From positions 11,756,251-11,820,250 of the forward strand of contig NC_049985.1 in assembly GCF_000003815.2 (NCBI RefSeq): a DNA stretch of 64,000 nt, written 5' to 3'. The DNA comes from Branchiostoma floridae (taxonomy: Eukaryota > Chordata > Leptocardii > Amphioxiformes > Branchiostomatidae). A program made the translations under genes and the position numbers. Positions 38,001-52,215 of this stretch are shown piece after piece. Under the pieces are notes generated by a model. The model did no database searches. It was not told the origin of the DNA and saw only the letters and a program-made list of their open reading frames with translations. Every line of letters begins with the position of its first letter. Position 1 is the first letter of the stretch.

Positions 38001-41000
38001 CATATGTACATCCAAATGCAATAGGTTGATAACTCAGAAATGCACCCCCCCATCCCCCTTTCACTCACCTCTTGACTACAAATTACCCCTTATTATGTAA
38101 CAAGTGTGTCATTCAGTGATTCAGCCAGGTGATGACAAATCCAGTGAGTATAACCCTAGCAGTAACTCCCCAAACAAGTCAGACCACATGAGTGGGTCCT
38201 TTGACATTACATGTTCAGAGGTGACTCAGGTTCACTGCACCTAGCAGTCACTTACAGCTACCAGGTGTCTGGCAGGGAAGGAGGTAAAGTTACTGTAGTT
38301 ACAATTTTCTCTGATACAATTACTGTCCTCTTGTGGTAAGAGTCCTTTTTGACCACCTGCTAGGACTGTGTAGTGTATGATTGCAGTAATATCATATAAT
38401 TTTGTTCAATCACAATCCTCTAGGATGACACATAGTGCTGTGTGAATGTTGCAGCTAGGCAATGATAAGCTTTAAATTTTTGCCATCATCATTCTATGAT
38501 TTGAGAAAGGAGATGGTGACCAAAAAGAAGTTCACCCTGCAGGTTTGAGAAGGAATCCCTGTAAATCTAGGTGGGGCATGATTTTCTTTCTTGATATTTA
38601 CCCCATACAGATTTAGGTTCCTGAAAGACCTAGCAAGAATGCCCCAAGTAATTTCCCTTAAAGCTTCCCTTTCAAGTTAAAGGTCTTATTCCCAAGGCTT
38701 TACCAGCTGTTTCTTTGATTCTTCTTCCAGAAAAGGAAGGAATTAGGGGTCAATCATTTTTCACCCTTGCAGACGGGGAACTAGGGGTCACTCATTTGTC
38801 TCCTTTAAGAAGACCAATTAGGGAGGAACCATTTGCAACTTCAACATTGTATAGTCGATACGTGTGCATACATACATGGCAGCCATTGCAATCTCGTTTC
38901 CTTCAGTGTTTGAACAAAGATTTTTTTAATTCAAATTCTGTCAAAATGAAAACAAAATATTCTTTATGAAGCTTGGAGGAGAGTTTTGGGTACTCAATCT
39001 CTGTCAGCCTTCTTTATATTTCATTATTCTCTGGTATTCAATCCCTTCTCTTCAGGACATCAATTGTACCACCCCTTTAGTTTATGAAGGATCATACCCA
39101 GTCTGGAGATACATGCTTGTCCCAGCCTTTTGGGATTGAACAAATTTTACACCTGAATGATGGATGCCCCAGTTCTTCCTCATCACCAAAACTCCAAATT
39201 ACATTCTTATTTGCATCACGTCAATCAATTGTGATGGACTGTCACCAGAATTGCAATTTGGGTGTAGATTAGCTGCTGCTGTGTTTGATGGAACAAACGA
39301 GGTCAATCAATCGGCAGCAGTGATTGGTCAGGCATTTTATGTGCAAGAACAGATGTAAGCAGTGATGACTCCCATAATAGTGCACATTCCGTGCAATATA
39401 TCTTCCGGCTCGAAATATTCTTTTATGCATGCCTGCACTTGGGCAAGTCACATTCAAGATTGCTTGTACCACTCATTTTCTTTCCCATCAAAAATAATGT
39501 CCATTGTATACATATCATATTACCGCACATTGTTTAGTGCAGGTCAGAGGTAGACATCAGACACACCTGTACAATCTAACTGCACCATCCTGTATATGTA
39601 GGTGGCATTTGGAGTCCTATAATACGAATAATTGATATTATGCTTCCTTTCATACATCTTCTTTAGCCAGAATTGAATAATTCATTATGATAGCTTAATC
39701 CCAAAAGAGATCATTATCAAATCAGAGTAAGTCACAAGATGTATAGAGAATTTCAATGAAAGCTGTAACTTGTGTATAAGATTATTACTATAGCTAGCCA
39801 TTAGTAGGTAAACATATTTCACCAGAATATAGCCCGTAAGTTGCTGTTTGCTCAAATGTAGCGTTATAAGTCTCATCCAAAATTTGTAACTGGTTAAGAA
39901 ACTGCTCAACAATCAAACCTATACCCCATGATTCCTTTAGTCCTTGAAGGGGTGTTAAGGCCTGTGGTTGCTCCCATATTTGAGAAAAGCAACACTTTCA
40001 GCATGTTTAAAGGACCCACCAGACTGATAACACTGAGTATGCCCTGATGTATGAAGGACGAAACCCAATTCAGTTTCCAACTCACTGCTAGCCCCTTAGA
40101 AAGGCTTATTGGCTTGTGGCTTATTGGTTTGGCTGTGTGTCACTCAAACCAATAGAATACAGTACAAGCTATTATGACCTGCTGTAGCTATATTTGGTCA
40201 TGAAATATCAACAGTTACTGTAAAATAGAAATTTGACCCTAGCAGCCGATCAGATACAATATACAGTCACTATCTTGTAATTTTGCATGTAATAGTAATG
40301 CTCACATATACCACTAAAATGCAGACAGGAAGACAATACAATTTTAGTAAGTCATAGACTAATGCACTGTAACAAATGTATTTCTGGAATTACAATTATA
40401 AGATTTAAGACCTAATGATTTAATTCCTCATGCCGAACTTAATTTCAAATTCTGTGGCACATACCTTGTATAATGATATGAATGATATACAATGTAAAAC
40501 TACATTATATATATATTATGATATGATATAGACTATGACATAAAATATTATCAAAGTTGACTGGTGGATTTATTTTCTTGCAATATTAGACCAGTCTGAG
40601 ACTTGTGTATCCCACAGGGCTGGCTGCAGAATGTTTCACACATTGCTGGCAATCCGATGGCATGACGGCTAAGAGAATCTTGTACACACTGTATACATGT
40701 ACATACAATGTACCCATATGAAACTGGCTTAATGTCCCTTGGATTTTGGAGATAAAGATATATGAAGTTCTGCCTTTTTGACACTTGCTTTAAGTCTTGG
40801 ATATTGGATATAGAGACAGGGCCTGGTACTTTTTGTACTTAGCTTTCTTGTTCTTATTGACTTTATAACAAGACAAAGATTGACTAGTGTACCCCACTGC
40901 TGCAGGGTATGACATAACTGACAAATTCCAATCATTTCTGTTAATACACTGCTGGTTTCAACCAGTCTTGGATTTTGAACATAGAGACAGGTTCATACCA

Positions 41001-41200
41001 GATAGATATTCTATCTTGATGTAATATGAAACTTGAAGCCCCGAAAAGCAATTTTGTCAAAGTTGGGGGATATCTTGTTGGAACAAGGCAATAGTGTACT
41101 GAGTTGATTGTTGGAAAATTTGTAACAAGTCATATAATTTTTATATGATGCATTGTCTGTGATTTTGACAGCAAATCTCACTTTTCTTGTTCTTTTCAGA

Positions 41201-41381
41201 ACTGAAGTTTGATCATAGGACGTCCAAGTTTCATACATCTGATGTGCCTCCCAGTGCCGACTGTGAAGTGACAAGTTTGAAAACTTTAATGCTTGTAAGC
41301 ATTCTTGTGAATTCTGGAGCAGAGGTGGGGACCGCATCGTCTCTCTGACCAAGGCTTCCACACCCGAGATCGAGTTTTACA
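41201..41381 (+). other. Probable 5' UTR part of the TRIM-NHL gene
   Basis: A good acceptor (TTGTTCTTTTCAG) ends at 41200, followed by 181 bases to the start ATG at 41382. This suggests an upstream non-coding first exon that I could not place. Confidence 0.45.
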
Positions 41382-44017
41382 ATGGCCAGCAACATCCCTG
41401 TAGTCAAGCAGATTGACAAGCAGTTCCTGATCTGCGGAATTTGTCTGGAGCGTTATAAAACTCCCAAGGTCCTCCCCTGCCTTCACACCTTTTGTGAATG
41501 CTGCTTACAAACTTACATTCCTCAAGAGAGTCTGTCCCTGTCTTGTCCCGTCTGTCGACAGACGTCCATCCTCCCACAGAAGGGAGTGTCGGCTCTCCAG
41601 AACAACTTCTTCATCACCGGCCTGATGGAGGTGCTGGAGCGACCGGAGGAGGACTCGGAAGATCCGCCAGAAGCGATGAAACCCCAGCCGCTGTCGTGTC
41701 CCAGTCACGAGGGACAGGATCTGGAGTACTACTGCCAGTCCTGCGAAACGGCCGTGTGCCAAAACTGCACCGCAGTGGAGCACAACGAACACACCACTGT
41801 ACAGCTGAAAGATGTGGTGCAGGATCACAAGGCAGCCCTGCAGCAGCGGTTAGAGATAGCCAAGTCCCAGCTCCCCAGCATTGGGGAGGCCATCAAGAAT
41901 ATCGCAGAGATCAGCCAACATCTTGCCACCAAGAAAAGCGATGCAGAGATCGAAATCACCAGTGCATTTGAGGAGCTGGAGAAGGCCATCAGCCAACGAA
42001 AAACTGCACTGTTCTCTGAGTTGGAGACTGTATACAGTGCCAAGAACCAAGTTCTACATGACCAGAAAGAAGCTCTGAATTCCGCACTAGCGAACATCAG
42101 CAGCAGCTGTGAGTTTACAGAACAGGCCCTCAGCCACGGAAATGAGACAGAAGTTCTGTTGATTAAGAAACAGATGAGTGACAGACTTACAGAACTGGCA
42201 TCCATTAAGTACCCTTTAAAACCAGAACAGAATGATTTTGTACTGTTCCAAGCAGAGTTAGATAACATCAAACGGTCCATTGCAAACATGGGCTGTATAT
42301 TGACCAACCACTCAGTTGGACACGAGACTGTAGCAAGTGGGGAAGGGCTCAGACAAGGAGTGATTGGTCGACAAATGTCAGTTACGATAACAACTAAGGA
42401 TCGTCTTGGCAGCTTGATCAAGACTGGACATGCGGACATTTCTGTGGAGATAGCCAGTCCAGAGGGCAGCGTGATTGATGGTGAGGTAGCTGATAACAAG
42501 AATGGAACATACGAGCTGACGTACCTACCTCAGAAAGAAGGCAAATACAGCATGGCTCTGAGGCTGTTCGGTGAACATGTCAGAGGCAGTCCATTTGATT
42601 TAAAAGTCATACCCGAGTCTCAACTTCCCGACCAGTCCGTCAAAACGAAAATCATCAAGACTGGTACCGTGCGACAGAAAGCGTACAAGCGCCCAGCCAG
42701 CAGTAGGTCTAAAGGCTCGCGACCGAGAAGCAACCCAATCGAAGACGATCTAGTAATGCGTGTTGGGGTTAAAGGTCGGAACAAGGGTGAGTTCACTAAT
42801 CCTCAAGGGGTGGCCACGTGTCCGGGAAAGATCATAGTTGCAGACAGCAACAACCAAGTTATACAGGTGTTCAGTAACATGGGAGACTTCAAGCTGAAGT
42901 TTGGTGCTCGGGGTCGCAATGCCGGGCAGCTTCAAAGACCAACGGGAGTCACAGTTTCGCACAACGGGAATTACATCGTGGCTGACTACGACAACAAGTG
43001 GGTCAGCGTGTTCGGACCGGACGGAAAGTTCATCAACAAGTTTGGCTCAGGAAAACTTCTCGGCCCCAAGGGGGTGGCAGTAGACAAGAACGGACACATC
43101 ATCGTCGTAGACAACAAGGCCAGCTGTGTTTTCATCTTCCAGTCCAATGGAAAGTTTCTGCAGAAATTCGGTTCAAGAGGAAATGACGACAAGCAGTTTG
43201 CAGGACCACACTTTGTAGCTGTTAGTCCAGCGAACAACATTGTGGTGTCAGACTTCCATAACCATTGCGTTAAGGTGTTTGATCCAAACGGGACGTTTCT
43301 GTACCGTTTCGGATCAAATGGAGAGGGCAATGGACAGTTCAATGCACCAACAGGTGTTGCTGTGGACTCGTCAGGTAACATCATTGTTGCAGACTGGGGA
43401 AACAGCAGAATACAGGTGAGATTAGTATGCTTGTTACAGGTCTTTAAAAATAGGGTTATGGATCTTAAGAACAGGGTCCTGTGTGTGAATTTGAAATCAA
43501 AATAAAAAGCAGGTTGGAATGGACATTAAAATAAACTTCTTCCTCATTAAATAATTGGGTTGGAAAAAAGTCACCCTGCATGGAGCTTCCTATGAAACAG
43601 CCCATAATAATTCCAAGATAGGAAAAGAACATCAACTTCAGATTTTGCTTCTTGACACTACCGTAGTTTTGGTACACAATGTACTGAACCTTGTTGTACA
43701 CAGTGTTACTGGTCTTAGCAAGCACACATTAAAAATTGAACATTCAAAAGAAACAGCATCTCTATTTAAAAATATATATACCTTTGAGAGAAAACAGAAT
43801 GATTATTGTGTCAAAACTTTTGAAGTAAGTTTACAGCATTCAGATTGTTCATTCTGTTCTGTAGGTATTTGACTGTACGGGATCGTTCCTGTCTTATGTG
43901 AACACCATGGCGGATCCACTGTATGGACCACAGGGGCTGTGCCTCACTGCTGATGGCTATGTGGCAGTGGCCGACTCAGGAAACCACTGCTTCAAGATAT
44001 ACAAGTATCTACAATAA
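41382..44017 (+). CDS. TRIM2/3-like RING, B-box, filamin, NHL-repeat protein
   Basis: Exons 41382-43415 and 43865-44017 give 728 residues, close to the ~744 of vertebrate TRIM2/TRIM3. The RING finger is complete (C18, C21, C33, H35, C38, C41, C55, C58). A B-box 2 follows ([13 protein letters not shown]...C..C), then a coiled coil (about 135-300), a filamin/ABP280 repeat (about 320-415; [33 protein letters not shown]), a basic linker and an NHL beta-propeller (about 455-728). The last strand is on exon 2 (FDCTGSF...FKIYKYLQ). Family knowledge: RING gives E3 ubiquitin ligase activity, and NHL propellers bind RNA or protein partners. Vertebrate TRIM2/3 act in neurons. The single-exon body could reflect ancient retroposition. 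Open reading past the donor at 43415 ends quickly and is not the natural C-terminus. Candidate poly(A) signals: AATAAA at 44267. Confidence 0.93.
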
Positions 44018-47000
44018 CAATGCGAGGTCATTACCTTGCTTCTTATCATTCTCCTAGGTACCTAATTACCTGCAACCTATACAATATATATTGGGAAACC
44101 TGTACAATTTATCTTAAGATTAGATATCTTAAGATTATTCTCTATCTTGGGGAGGCTCCACTACTTTGTGGTAGTGGTCTCTAACCAATCAACCAATCAG
44201 TCTGCCAATCAGACAATCATCTATTCTTTAGGTAAAGCTGATTCTCTGATTGGCGTCAATGGCTTGAATAAAAAACAGCGTACAGGCTGATTTGAGAACG
44301 CCATGAAAGGCGTACAGGCCAATTTGAGCATGTCACGAAGAAACAAAGGTTTAAACAGCCTCCACAAGGTATATTGTGTTGGCTGTGGGTAAGGTACTGC
44401 GTAGGAGAATCGTTGTAATAGGATCAAGGCATAAATAAAAAGCATAATGCATACAACAAGAATCAACTGTACTGTTATTCACTTGATAATGGATAGACGA
44501 TTTCATGGACTGTATCAGACATCATTTCCATGTTATCACTTCATCTCATGCTTGCCATCGAAATAAAAGCTACAGGATTGTGAAATTGACTCGGCTACAC
44601 GTACATGCTCTTGTGGCCATCTCCTATCCAGTCTAGAACACAAAGGTAGTCACAAAACTAAAATGCCCCCCCCCCCAATAAATGTTGCTTAAAATAAAAC
44701 ATGCAGACTACCTAAGAAAGAAAAAGCATCCTTAGCTTTAATTAGCCAATACAGTGAAAGCATTATTCCAAAAAGAGGACCCTGCCAAATGACAGTACCA
44801 CATATACATGTACCTTTTAGAGACAACCCAAAAATGTATAACATGCTTTGATGTGAATTACAAATTCATAAACAGTATGAGATTATGACTCAACACTGTT
44901 TGCTGTGTTGCAATGTGGCAAGTGCAAACTCACATATATCGTGAAAGGCTGACTGTAGGAATGCGCTGAGTAAGAGAGCTGAAACATTGCTGTACAAGTT
45001 GTTCCCACCAGACATGGTAACATGCATGGAGCCCATGTACTGATCATCTATGCTGCAAAACCACCACTGCATGGTTCAATTGTAAATGCAACGTTGTCAA
45101 ATGTGCAATGAAACTGAAAGGAGTTTTATGAAAAAACCATATGAAGTTGGTCCTAAGTACTGACAAAAACATGTTTTAAATTTTGATAGTGATGTTTCTT
45201 AAGTTATTACATGATTGTGTATATGTATATTATTTTATAACATTGCTAGTAACAAAATCACTATTACTTCTCAATGTACAGGTGTCATGTTTAATTGGTT
45301 AAGAATTTATCATTTAGAGTAATTAAAGTAATAGGATGGGCAATGCATTTCAAGAGTGTTACCGTGTATTTGGACTTATTCAGGAATTGCAGTTCATGCT
45401 TATGCTGTTTGATTCAAACAGTTTGAGTTCTAGAAAAGATATAAGGACATAGAAAGTAACTAGACATGTAGTTTGCAAAGATCCTACATTATTGTTGCAC
45501 CATATTCTGTTCTCTGAATCATTAAACACGACAGCTCCATATAAGAAAGTCACTCATATTTTTTTTTTAATTACATGAGTATTTTATTACTGAATAAAAT
45601 AGACTGACAATTTCATCAACAACTGTTCCCATGGACTCACAATACTCCTTCACCTGGATCTCAAAGATACATTGATACGAAAGACATTGTGAGGACCAGA
45701 TATTTGAAACAGTTACAGGATAGCAACCAGTTTTGTGCCTTTTAATAGTTATTGGTAATTCTTGGGTGATTCTGATTTTCGGTTACAAATTTGTCTTTAT
45801 CCAAACTGTACAATTATAGAGAAGTGGATGAAAGGCTCTCTCCAGCTTGTAACTTTTCTCTATTGTCTTTGACATGCATTCAGTCCTGTATTGATTTGCA
45901 AAGGTACCATCACGTTATGTTGGGGAAGGGGGGTGTCCAGATTAATGCAGGCATGCTTCCCTTTGAAGTTTTGAACTTCTTAACCCTCATATTTTTTTTT
46001 TTTATGCTACTTCCTGCAATGCTGTTGCAATCAACCCTGCTTTCAACATTTTGAGCGATTACTTTCAAATGACTGCATTCTTATACAGTTAAGTTGACGT
46101 TCTGTAGTATTTTTGACCACAAAAGAATATTAATTTCTGTTTGTCAACGCAACGATTGAAATTTCGCCAGCAGCTAAATTCTGTCCAGGCTATGGACGGG
46201 AGAATGCTGGAGAGAGCCCTGAACTGCAGACATGAAAGTCGGTTTTGACTATGCACACCGCAACATGATGCCAAGTAGAAACTAAAATACAGTCTGAACT
46301 GAAAAATAGATAGCATGGTATCTTGACAAATAAGTTGTCAACTTGGTGTGGCTTATCCTTTGTAGTAATTGTTCTTGACTTTCGTGTTGTATTTGTAGAT
46401 AAAAGTCTAGGTATGCAAAAAGTGTCACGGCACAGGCGAGGCAAAATTTAGCTCACTGATTGATCTGAGTACTAGTGGTTGTTGCTGCAAAATGTTTGTA
46501 AGAGCTAACTTAAAGGGTTTTTTTATGACGAGATACATGAATTGCGCACTAACTCTTGTCCCATGGCTGCTACATGTATTTAGATATTTAAGATTACTTG
46601 CAGGAAGATATTAAACATTTGCGGATTCCTTGTCTATAGTAAGAAAATTGTAGACATTCCTTGTTGATAAGTCTTTGAAAAATAATCTTGAAGTGCTTTC
46701 TGCAGGAATTGCATGCATACTGGCATATATAATTCTCTTTTGTTTCCAATGCAATGCAAAGGTTTGTTTATCGTTGTTCTAGGCTAGTAGAAACTTTGTG
46801 CCATGTGGCAAGTACTGAAGGTTGAATATTGTATATATTTATCATTAATAGTTCAGTAACCTCAATACTATTGTTTACTTGGATATATATTAATAAGACA
46901 AAGTAGAATTTTCCTTTTGACAGTGTAATGCTAGTTCACCTTTATCCGCGGTGTAACCTTTATCCGTTGTTTAAAAAAACTGGGTATTTAGGGGTGTCAA

Positions 47001-47873
47001 TGGGACGGACGGTGGTTTTAAATCGGTAAACATGCAGGCTGTATTTTAAAAACGTTGCACCTTGAAACCACTGTCTATCCACTTGATATCCCTAAACACC
47101 CCCTGGTTTTAAAACAACGGATATAGGTTACTCCGCGGATAAAGGTGAACTAGCGTTATAAGCTTTTGAAAATGCCTGGTGAAGCAGGTTTGTCATGGAT
47201 TCACACCATCTCCATGTGTTCAAAGAAAGTTAATGTTTGCTTCTAGAATTTGAATAACAGAAGTTAAAAGCAGAACCAACACATGAAGTAGACTTGTTCA
47301 AGCAAGACAAAAACAATTTTGTGTGCAATGCTACTTGCTTTGAGAAGCCATAAATGTGCGATTTTTTTACACATGTATTATGAGGCTTCTTTTTTGCGTG
47401 AATGGTAGTTAGACTTAGCTACTCTCTAGCTTTCTAATTTTTGTCTGACACAGTATTCTAATCTTTAGGGGGGGGGGGGGGCAGTGAGTGTAAAAGGTTA
47501 CACTTGTGGTAAAAATAGATTTTTGTCCCTCCTCAGGAATAGGCAGGGTGAAATGTTTATGTCCCCACAACCACATTTCCATCCTAAGACATAGAGAATT
47601 TTTCTAGAGGCAGCCCTGTACTTAATATATCTGCAGTACAAGATGTTATTGATTGTTAAAAAATATTCTTCACCAGCCCAGACTTTTGACACGTTTATTA
47701 CCTCATGATTCTAACATATGTTTCGACCATTCAAGACAATCCAGACCATTGTCTTCAATCAAAGTTTCTTTCAAAGTTTTGTTGACTGTACTGAACTCCA
47801 TGACTTAAACAAACAACATAAAATAAAATAAAATGTAACACCTATCTGTAGCACACACTGCTCACAAAACACC
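44018..47873. other. Intergenic region between the convergent TRIM and AtuA genes
   Basis: Holds both 3' UTRs. AATAAA at 44267-44272 fits the plus-strand gene. TTTATT at 47694-47699 is an AATAAA on the minus strand, about 175 bases past the AtuA stop. A fold-back element lies at 46926-47158 and a poly-G run at about 47469-47480. No coding exon is supported. Confidence 0.55.
46926..47158. mobile_element. Fold-back (long inverted repeat) element
   Basis: Left arm 'gctagttcacctttatccgc' (46930 on) and the reverse complement of the right end (to 47154) match for about 45 bp with few changes. Similarity continues inward (gtatttaggggtgtcaa against ggtgtttagggatatcaa), so most of the 233 bp can fold on itself. 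Outer bases TAATGC/GCGTTA leave room for a TA target duplication. Confidence 0.75.
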
Positions 47874-50800
47874 TTACTGCACCAGTTTTGGTACATTTGT
47901 TATCTTGAAATCCAGCAGCATCTGTCCATAGGCTTTACCCTGGAAAAAGAAAAAAAAACACTGTAAATTCAATCATATTCGATATTTTTCCAAATCCCTT
48001 GCATTTCCTGAATACAATAGAAACATTTATTTTTGCCTTTATCTGATTTTATTTGGATCCACATCAGAAGTGGAACTGAGCTTTGACATAAGGCCTGAAA
48101 CCAGAGCTACCATTATCACCATGCATATATAGAAAAGTGATATCAAGAATAATACTTTCTTACACGTGATATCTAGTATATAGTCCTACGTACCTGTGGG
48201 TCACTCCTGAGTGAAGCCACCCCTCCGCCTCCCAGAGAGTTCTTCAGCACAAAGTTCAACGCATGGATTCCTGGAACATCATATCTACAGCAAGGAGAAC
48301 GGTAACACATATTAGATGTGAAATGTGATCTTGCCATAGTACTGGCCATATGGTTCAAGGAAATATGATGTTTATGTTTATATCTATATACAATTATGTA
48401 ACATTTGACAGAAAAGTATTCCAATCATCTTGTGGCGGAAACCATTCAGGAAGAAACAAAATAATTGGAGAGCACAATATCAGACAATGTACAACAAATT
48501 GTTTTACTTGTACTTGGCAATCTTAATACTAAGAGACAGTATATCTTCTTTTTTGGGAGGGGAAACTGAGACAAAGGAACATCAAAAACAATTTTTTTTC
48601 TTTAAAAAAGGGGATACTCCTGGCATTGACTACAACTGTCATAAAATACATAGAAATCTTGATGTAAAATGATACTTTTTCGACCCTTGGCTAAAATGTA
48701 TTTCTATCACTGCATTACCTGATGACTTGGGGTGACCCATCCTCCATGGGGTCCAGCAGGTGCTGGAAATACTGTTGAACAGCTTCAGGTGTCAGGGCAG
48801 CTCGCAGGTACGGCAGGTAAGATGGACTCCTGGCCACCACACCTGTGAAAATACAGGATAGTATGGACACAATCTCACAAGCGCCACCCTACAACTTGAA
48901 TCAGAACTGATCAGCATGAAATGTATCAGTACTGAAAGAATGAATAAGAAGGCATTTTTGGTAGTGGTACATATAGCAGCACCCACCAATGTTGCAGGAA
49001 TTTCCTTTATCTCCACTCCTGGTGTAGGCAAGGTCCTCTAGCCTGTATGTGCAGGGTCCACTCTCCAACGATTCTGTGTCAAGGCAAACAAAAATAAGCC
49101 CATATAATATTACTTCAGATAATCCTACAGTCTAGGCCACACTGACTTACATGTGTAATTTTATAAAATAATATTTACCTCTGCAGACGCATTGATTTTT
49201 GCCCACTCTAAAAAACCTGTGACCGCATGTGACCCATGAGGGCTTACCAGAGGATCTGCTCACCAGGGTAAAGGAGAACAATTCAGAATGGCAATGACTG
49301 TCTCCTACAGTCTTACTAGAGGTGAAAATAAGACAAACCAAGCCTGGCAAAGAATGGACTGCATGGATGTTTTGTCCTGTGGTTTAGCAGTGTTTTTTTT
49401 TTGCTGGATTTTTTTCTCACCCTTACGCATTAGTTTTGGGGTCTCCAGAATGTCATCCATAAAATCAAGTCAGTGTGGCCTTATAGTCAAACAGTGGCGT
49501 TTTGATAGCTGTAGAAATTGTTCAATAAAATAATCATTCTCCATAAAATTATATACTCGGCAATACCTGACTCCACTGGCTGGGCTTCCTGTTGCTGACC
49601 ATCAGCCCCATGGTCATCTATCATAGTCTCTACTTCCTGCCCATCCACATGGATGTCAATCTGGGGAAAAGAAAAGTGCAGTTTGAATAAAAAAATCCTT
49701 CAAATGTGACAACTGCATTTTAAAGTTAAGTATCCTTTATTCTTTCAAAAAGTTAGATGTGGCAAACTCACCTTCAGATTTTCTTTGTTGTACAGGAAAG
49801 AAAACAGTTTCAACACTGGAGACCTGAAATCATGGCAAAGAGCTTTTGATTTCATTTGGATGTATTCATTTCAAAATAAAAAAAGTCATCTATCTGATTA
49901 AAATTTGAATTTAATCATAAATGCATGTCAGCCATGAGGTACAATAAAACATACAACATACTTACACTCTTGGTCTGCCTCCGACAATCCCTGTCAAACC
50001 AGGTGCTGCAGAAAGGAACAAAATCTGTGGTATATTTATCAGAAATAAGTAAACATCTCGGACCATACAATGTACTTTCACTAAGCAATTTAAACTTTTT
50101 ACGGTATAAATGATGTGCAACACAGAGTATCTTATTTTCTCCTTTTCCAAATTACATGTTACAAAAAGTCTTGTTCTTCTGAAAGCTGTTGCAGCATATC
50201 TGCTTTAATTATGCAAATGATATCAAAATTGACTTTATCTAACCTACATGAAGCACTGCTATGATTAAATTATGCTTTCATTATCTACCACTAAGAATTA
50301 TACAATTTTCAAATTGAAAATTGGGTCTTGAAGAAGAAGTTACATAATGTAATGAGTATGATGCTGTCCTTCACCAAAATCAAACTATAAATTTTTAACA
50401 TTTATACGTTTTTCAACATTAAGGGTTGCAAATTGAGAAAATACACAAAGTTCAGCTGTTTTGTGACAATAACTTAAAAGGTGATCTTTGTCATGACCTT
50501 GCTGAATATTCTACAACAAATATACTGTCCAAGAAATGTGACTGTGAACAAACCCATGCCAGTGCCAGCAGGAGCGATCTCCCCAGCAAACAGCTGCAGG
50601 GCTCTTCTATCATTGTGCTGCACCCCAAACCAGAGGGCAACTTCACGCTGGGCCTGTGAGGTGGACAGTGGAGGGGAGGGAGACACCTTTTGTAAAAGCC
50701 CAGTTACAACAGAAAGTGAGGGACTGGAAAGAACTTTAAAAATCTGACTGTTTTCTGGTTGAGGCATTGGCACTTTACATGTAGCTTTCTTGGAGGTTGT

Positions 50801-52184
50801 AAAAGGCTAAAATGTTTATCATAATACACAATGAAACATATTTTCTGTGATTCTTAAAGAACAGTAGGAGACTTTACAAAAGCCCTCAAGAAGGATTTGA
50901 TAAGTTAGCAACACTAACCTTGGATAGTGTTGGGTTGGCATGTGGCCCATATGTTTCTTCTGCTCCAATAACCTGCAAAACAGGAAAAGGAACAGAACTT
51001 TAAAAGAAGTAGTGCATATTATACCATCTTATCAATCAATGCACATGTGATGAGTTGTTGAGCTCAGTACAGAAAAAGACAACTGGTATTTTGCACATAT
51101 CAATAAGAAATTTGATGTAAATTGTAATGATATGGTGTTAAAGTCGTCGTAAAGAGGGAATCTTATGTTTTAATTTATCTTAATATTTTGTAACACAACT
51201 ATGTCTATTCACAAATCTGTGAAAAATTATTATCTAACTTCTACAATTGCAAAATTCTCTTTGAGCAAGGTGATGAACTATAAGATAATACATTTTACAA
51301 TGTTACCTGTATGTGTACTTTCTTGAAGTCATCCATTCCAAGTTGCTTGTATATCCTTCTAACTCTGTAAATATAAGCACCAAGGGACAGAGAAAAATTC
51401 AAGGTTGTCATCATGAATGAATTTGATCCTTTTTTTTGGACCCAAAATGTATTATTCTGCCATTTTTAAATCCATGCAAAAATGTGGTAGATAAATTGAA
51501 ATACGAAATGATACAAATATTATGTACCTGAACTTTCCTATTTGAACTAACCTCTTCAGGATACTCTCTGCTGTTCTCCTGGCCTTGTCTGCAGACCTGG
51601 GTCCTCCCACAGCGCACACTGCCAGCGCTCGGTAACCATCAAAATATGTCGCACTCACCTACAAACACAAAACACTACTGGTATCTGCTTGGGCTTTTCT
51701 ACATTTGTGTTTTATGATCATTTAGAAATAGTGCAGGAAGGACTGTGGAGGTGCTATAATTCTTTGTTATGTCACTTTTTTGTAAACATTTCCTGAAATA
51801 TAATTGTTTCCTTAGATATCAAGTTTCTAGCCAAAAATATTTTTCATCTTCCTTCCACAGGAAATTTTGCAAGCGCATCCAACTACCATTCATGCCTTAC
51901 AACAGAAAGGAAACAGTGGGAGGGGGAGGAACAGAGGACAGATGAAAAATAGAGGTACCTTAGCATGTTTGGAAGGAGGTTTTCCTTTTGCCCCAGTGAC
52001 CAACACAGCACCTCCATCCTGACCTGAGTAAGAAAAACATATTTGAGATTGAAACATTACCTGAAAATATCACAATCCTGTCCTTGGTGCTGAACACTAT
52101 CCACACAAACACAGATATGCACATGCATACAGAATAGACTTGTTCTTGATGTTGAACACTATACACACAAATCTCCACACATAC

Positions 52185-52215
<31 letters not shown>

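Larger units (their letters stand above)
32920..41200. other. E-Syt 3' UTR and 8-kb intergenic region
   Basis: No gene can be supported between the E-Syt stop and the TRIM gene. The first kilobase probably includes the E-Syt 3' UTR. It holds a tandem duplication (33417-33735) with two RE1-like motifs. Two short minus-strand segments near 34.8-35.0 and 35.48-35.56 kb look like possible terminal exons without partners. The rest is AT-rich with no domain-like open frame. Confidence 0.5.

Noticed and set aside
41825-42499. Minus-strand 224-codon open frame
   Set aside because: Complement of the TRIM coiled-coil/filamin coding exon. It shows no domain of its own.
43416-43505. Read-through C-terminus of the TRIM exon
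   Set aside because: Splicing at 43415 to 43865 completes the last NHL strand. The read-through peptide does not.
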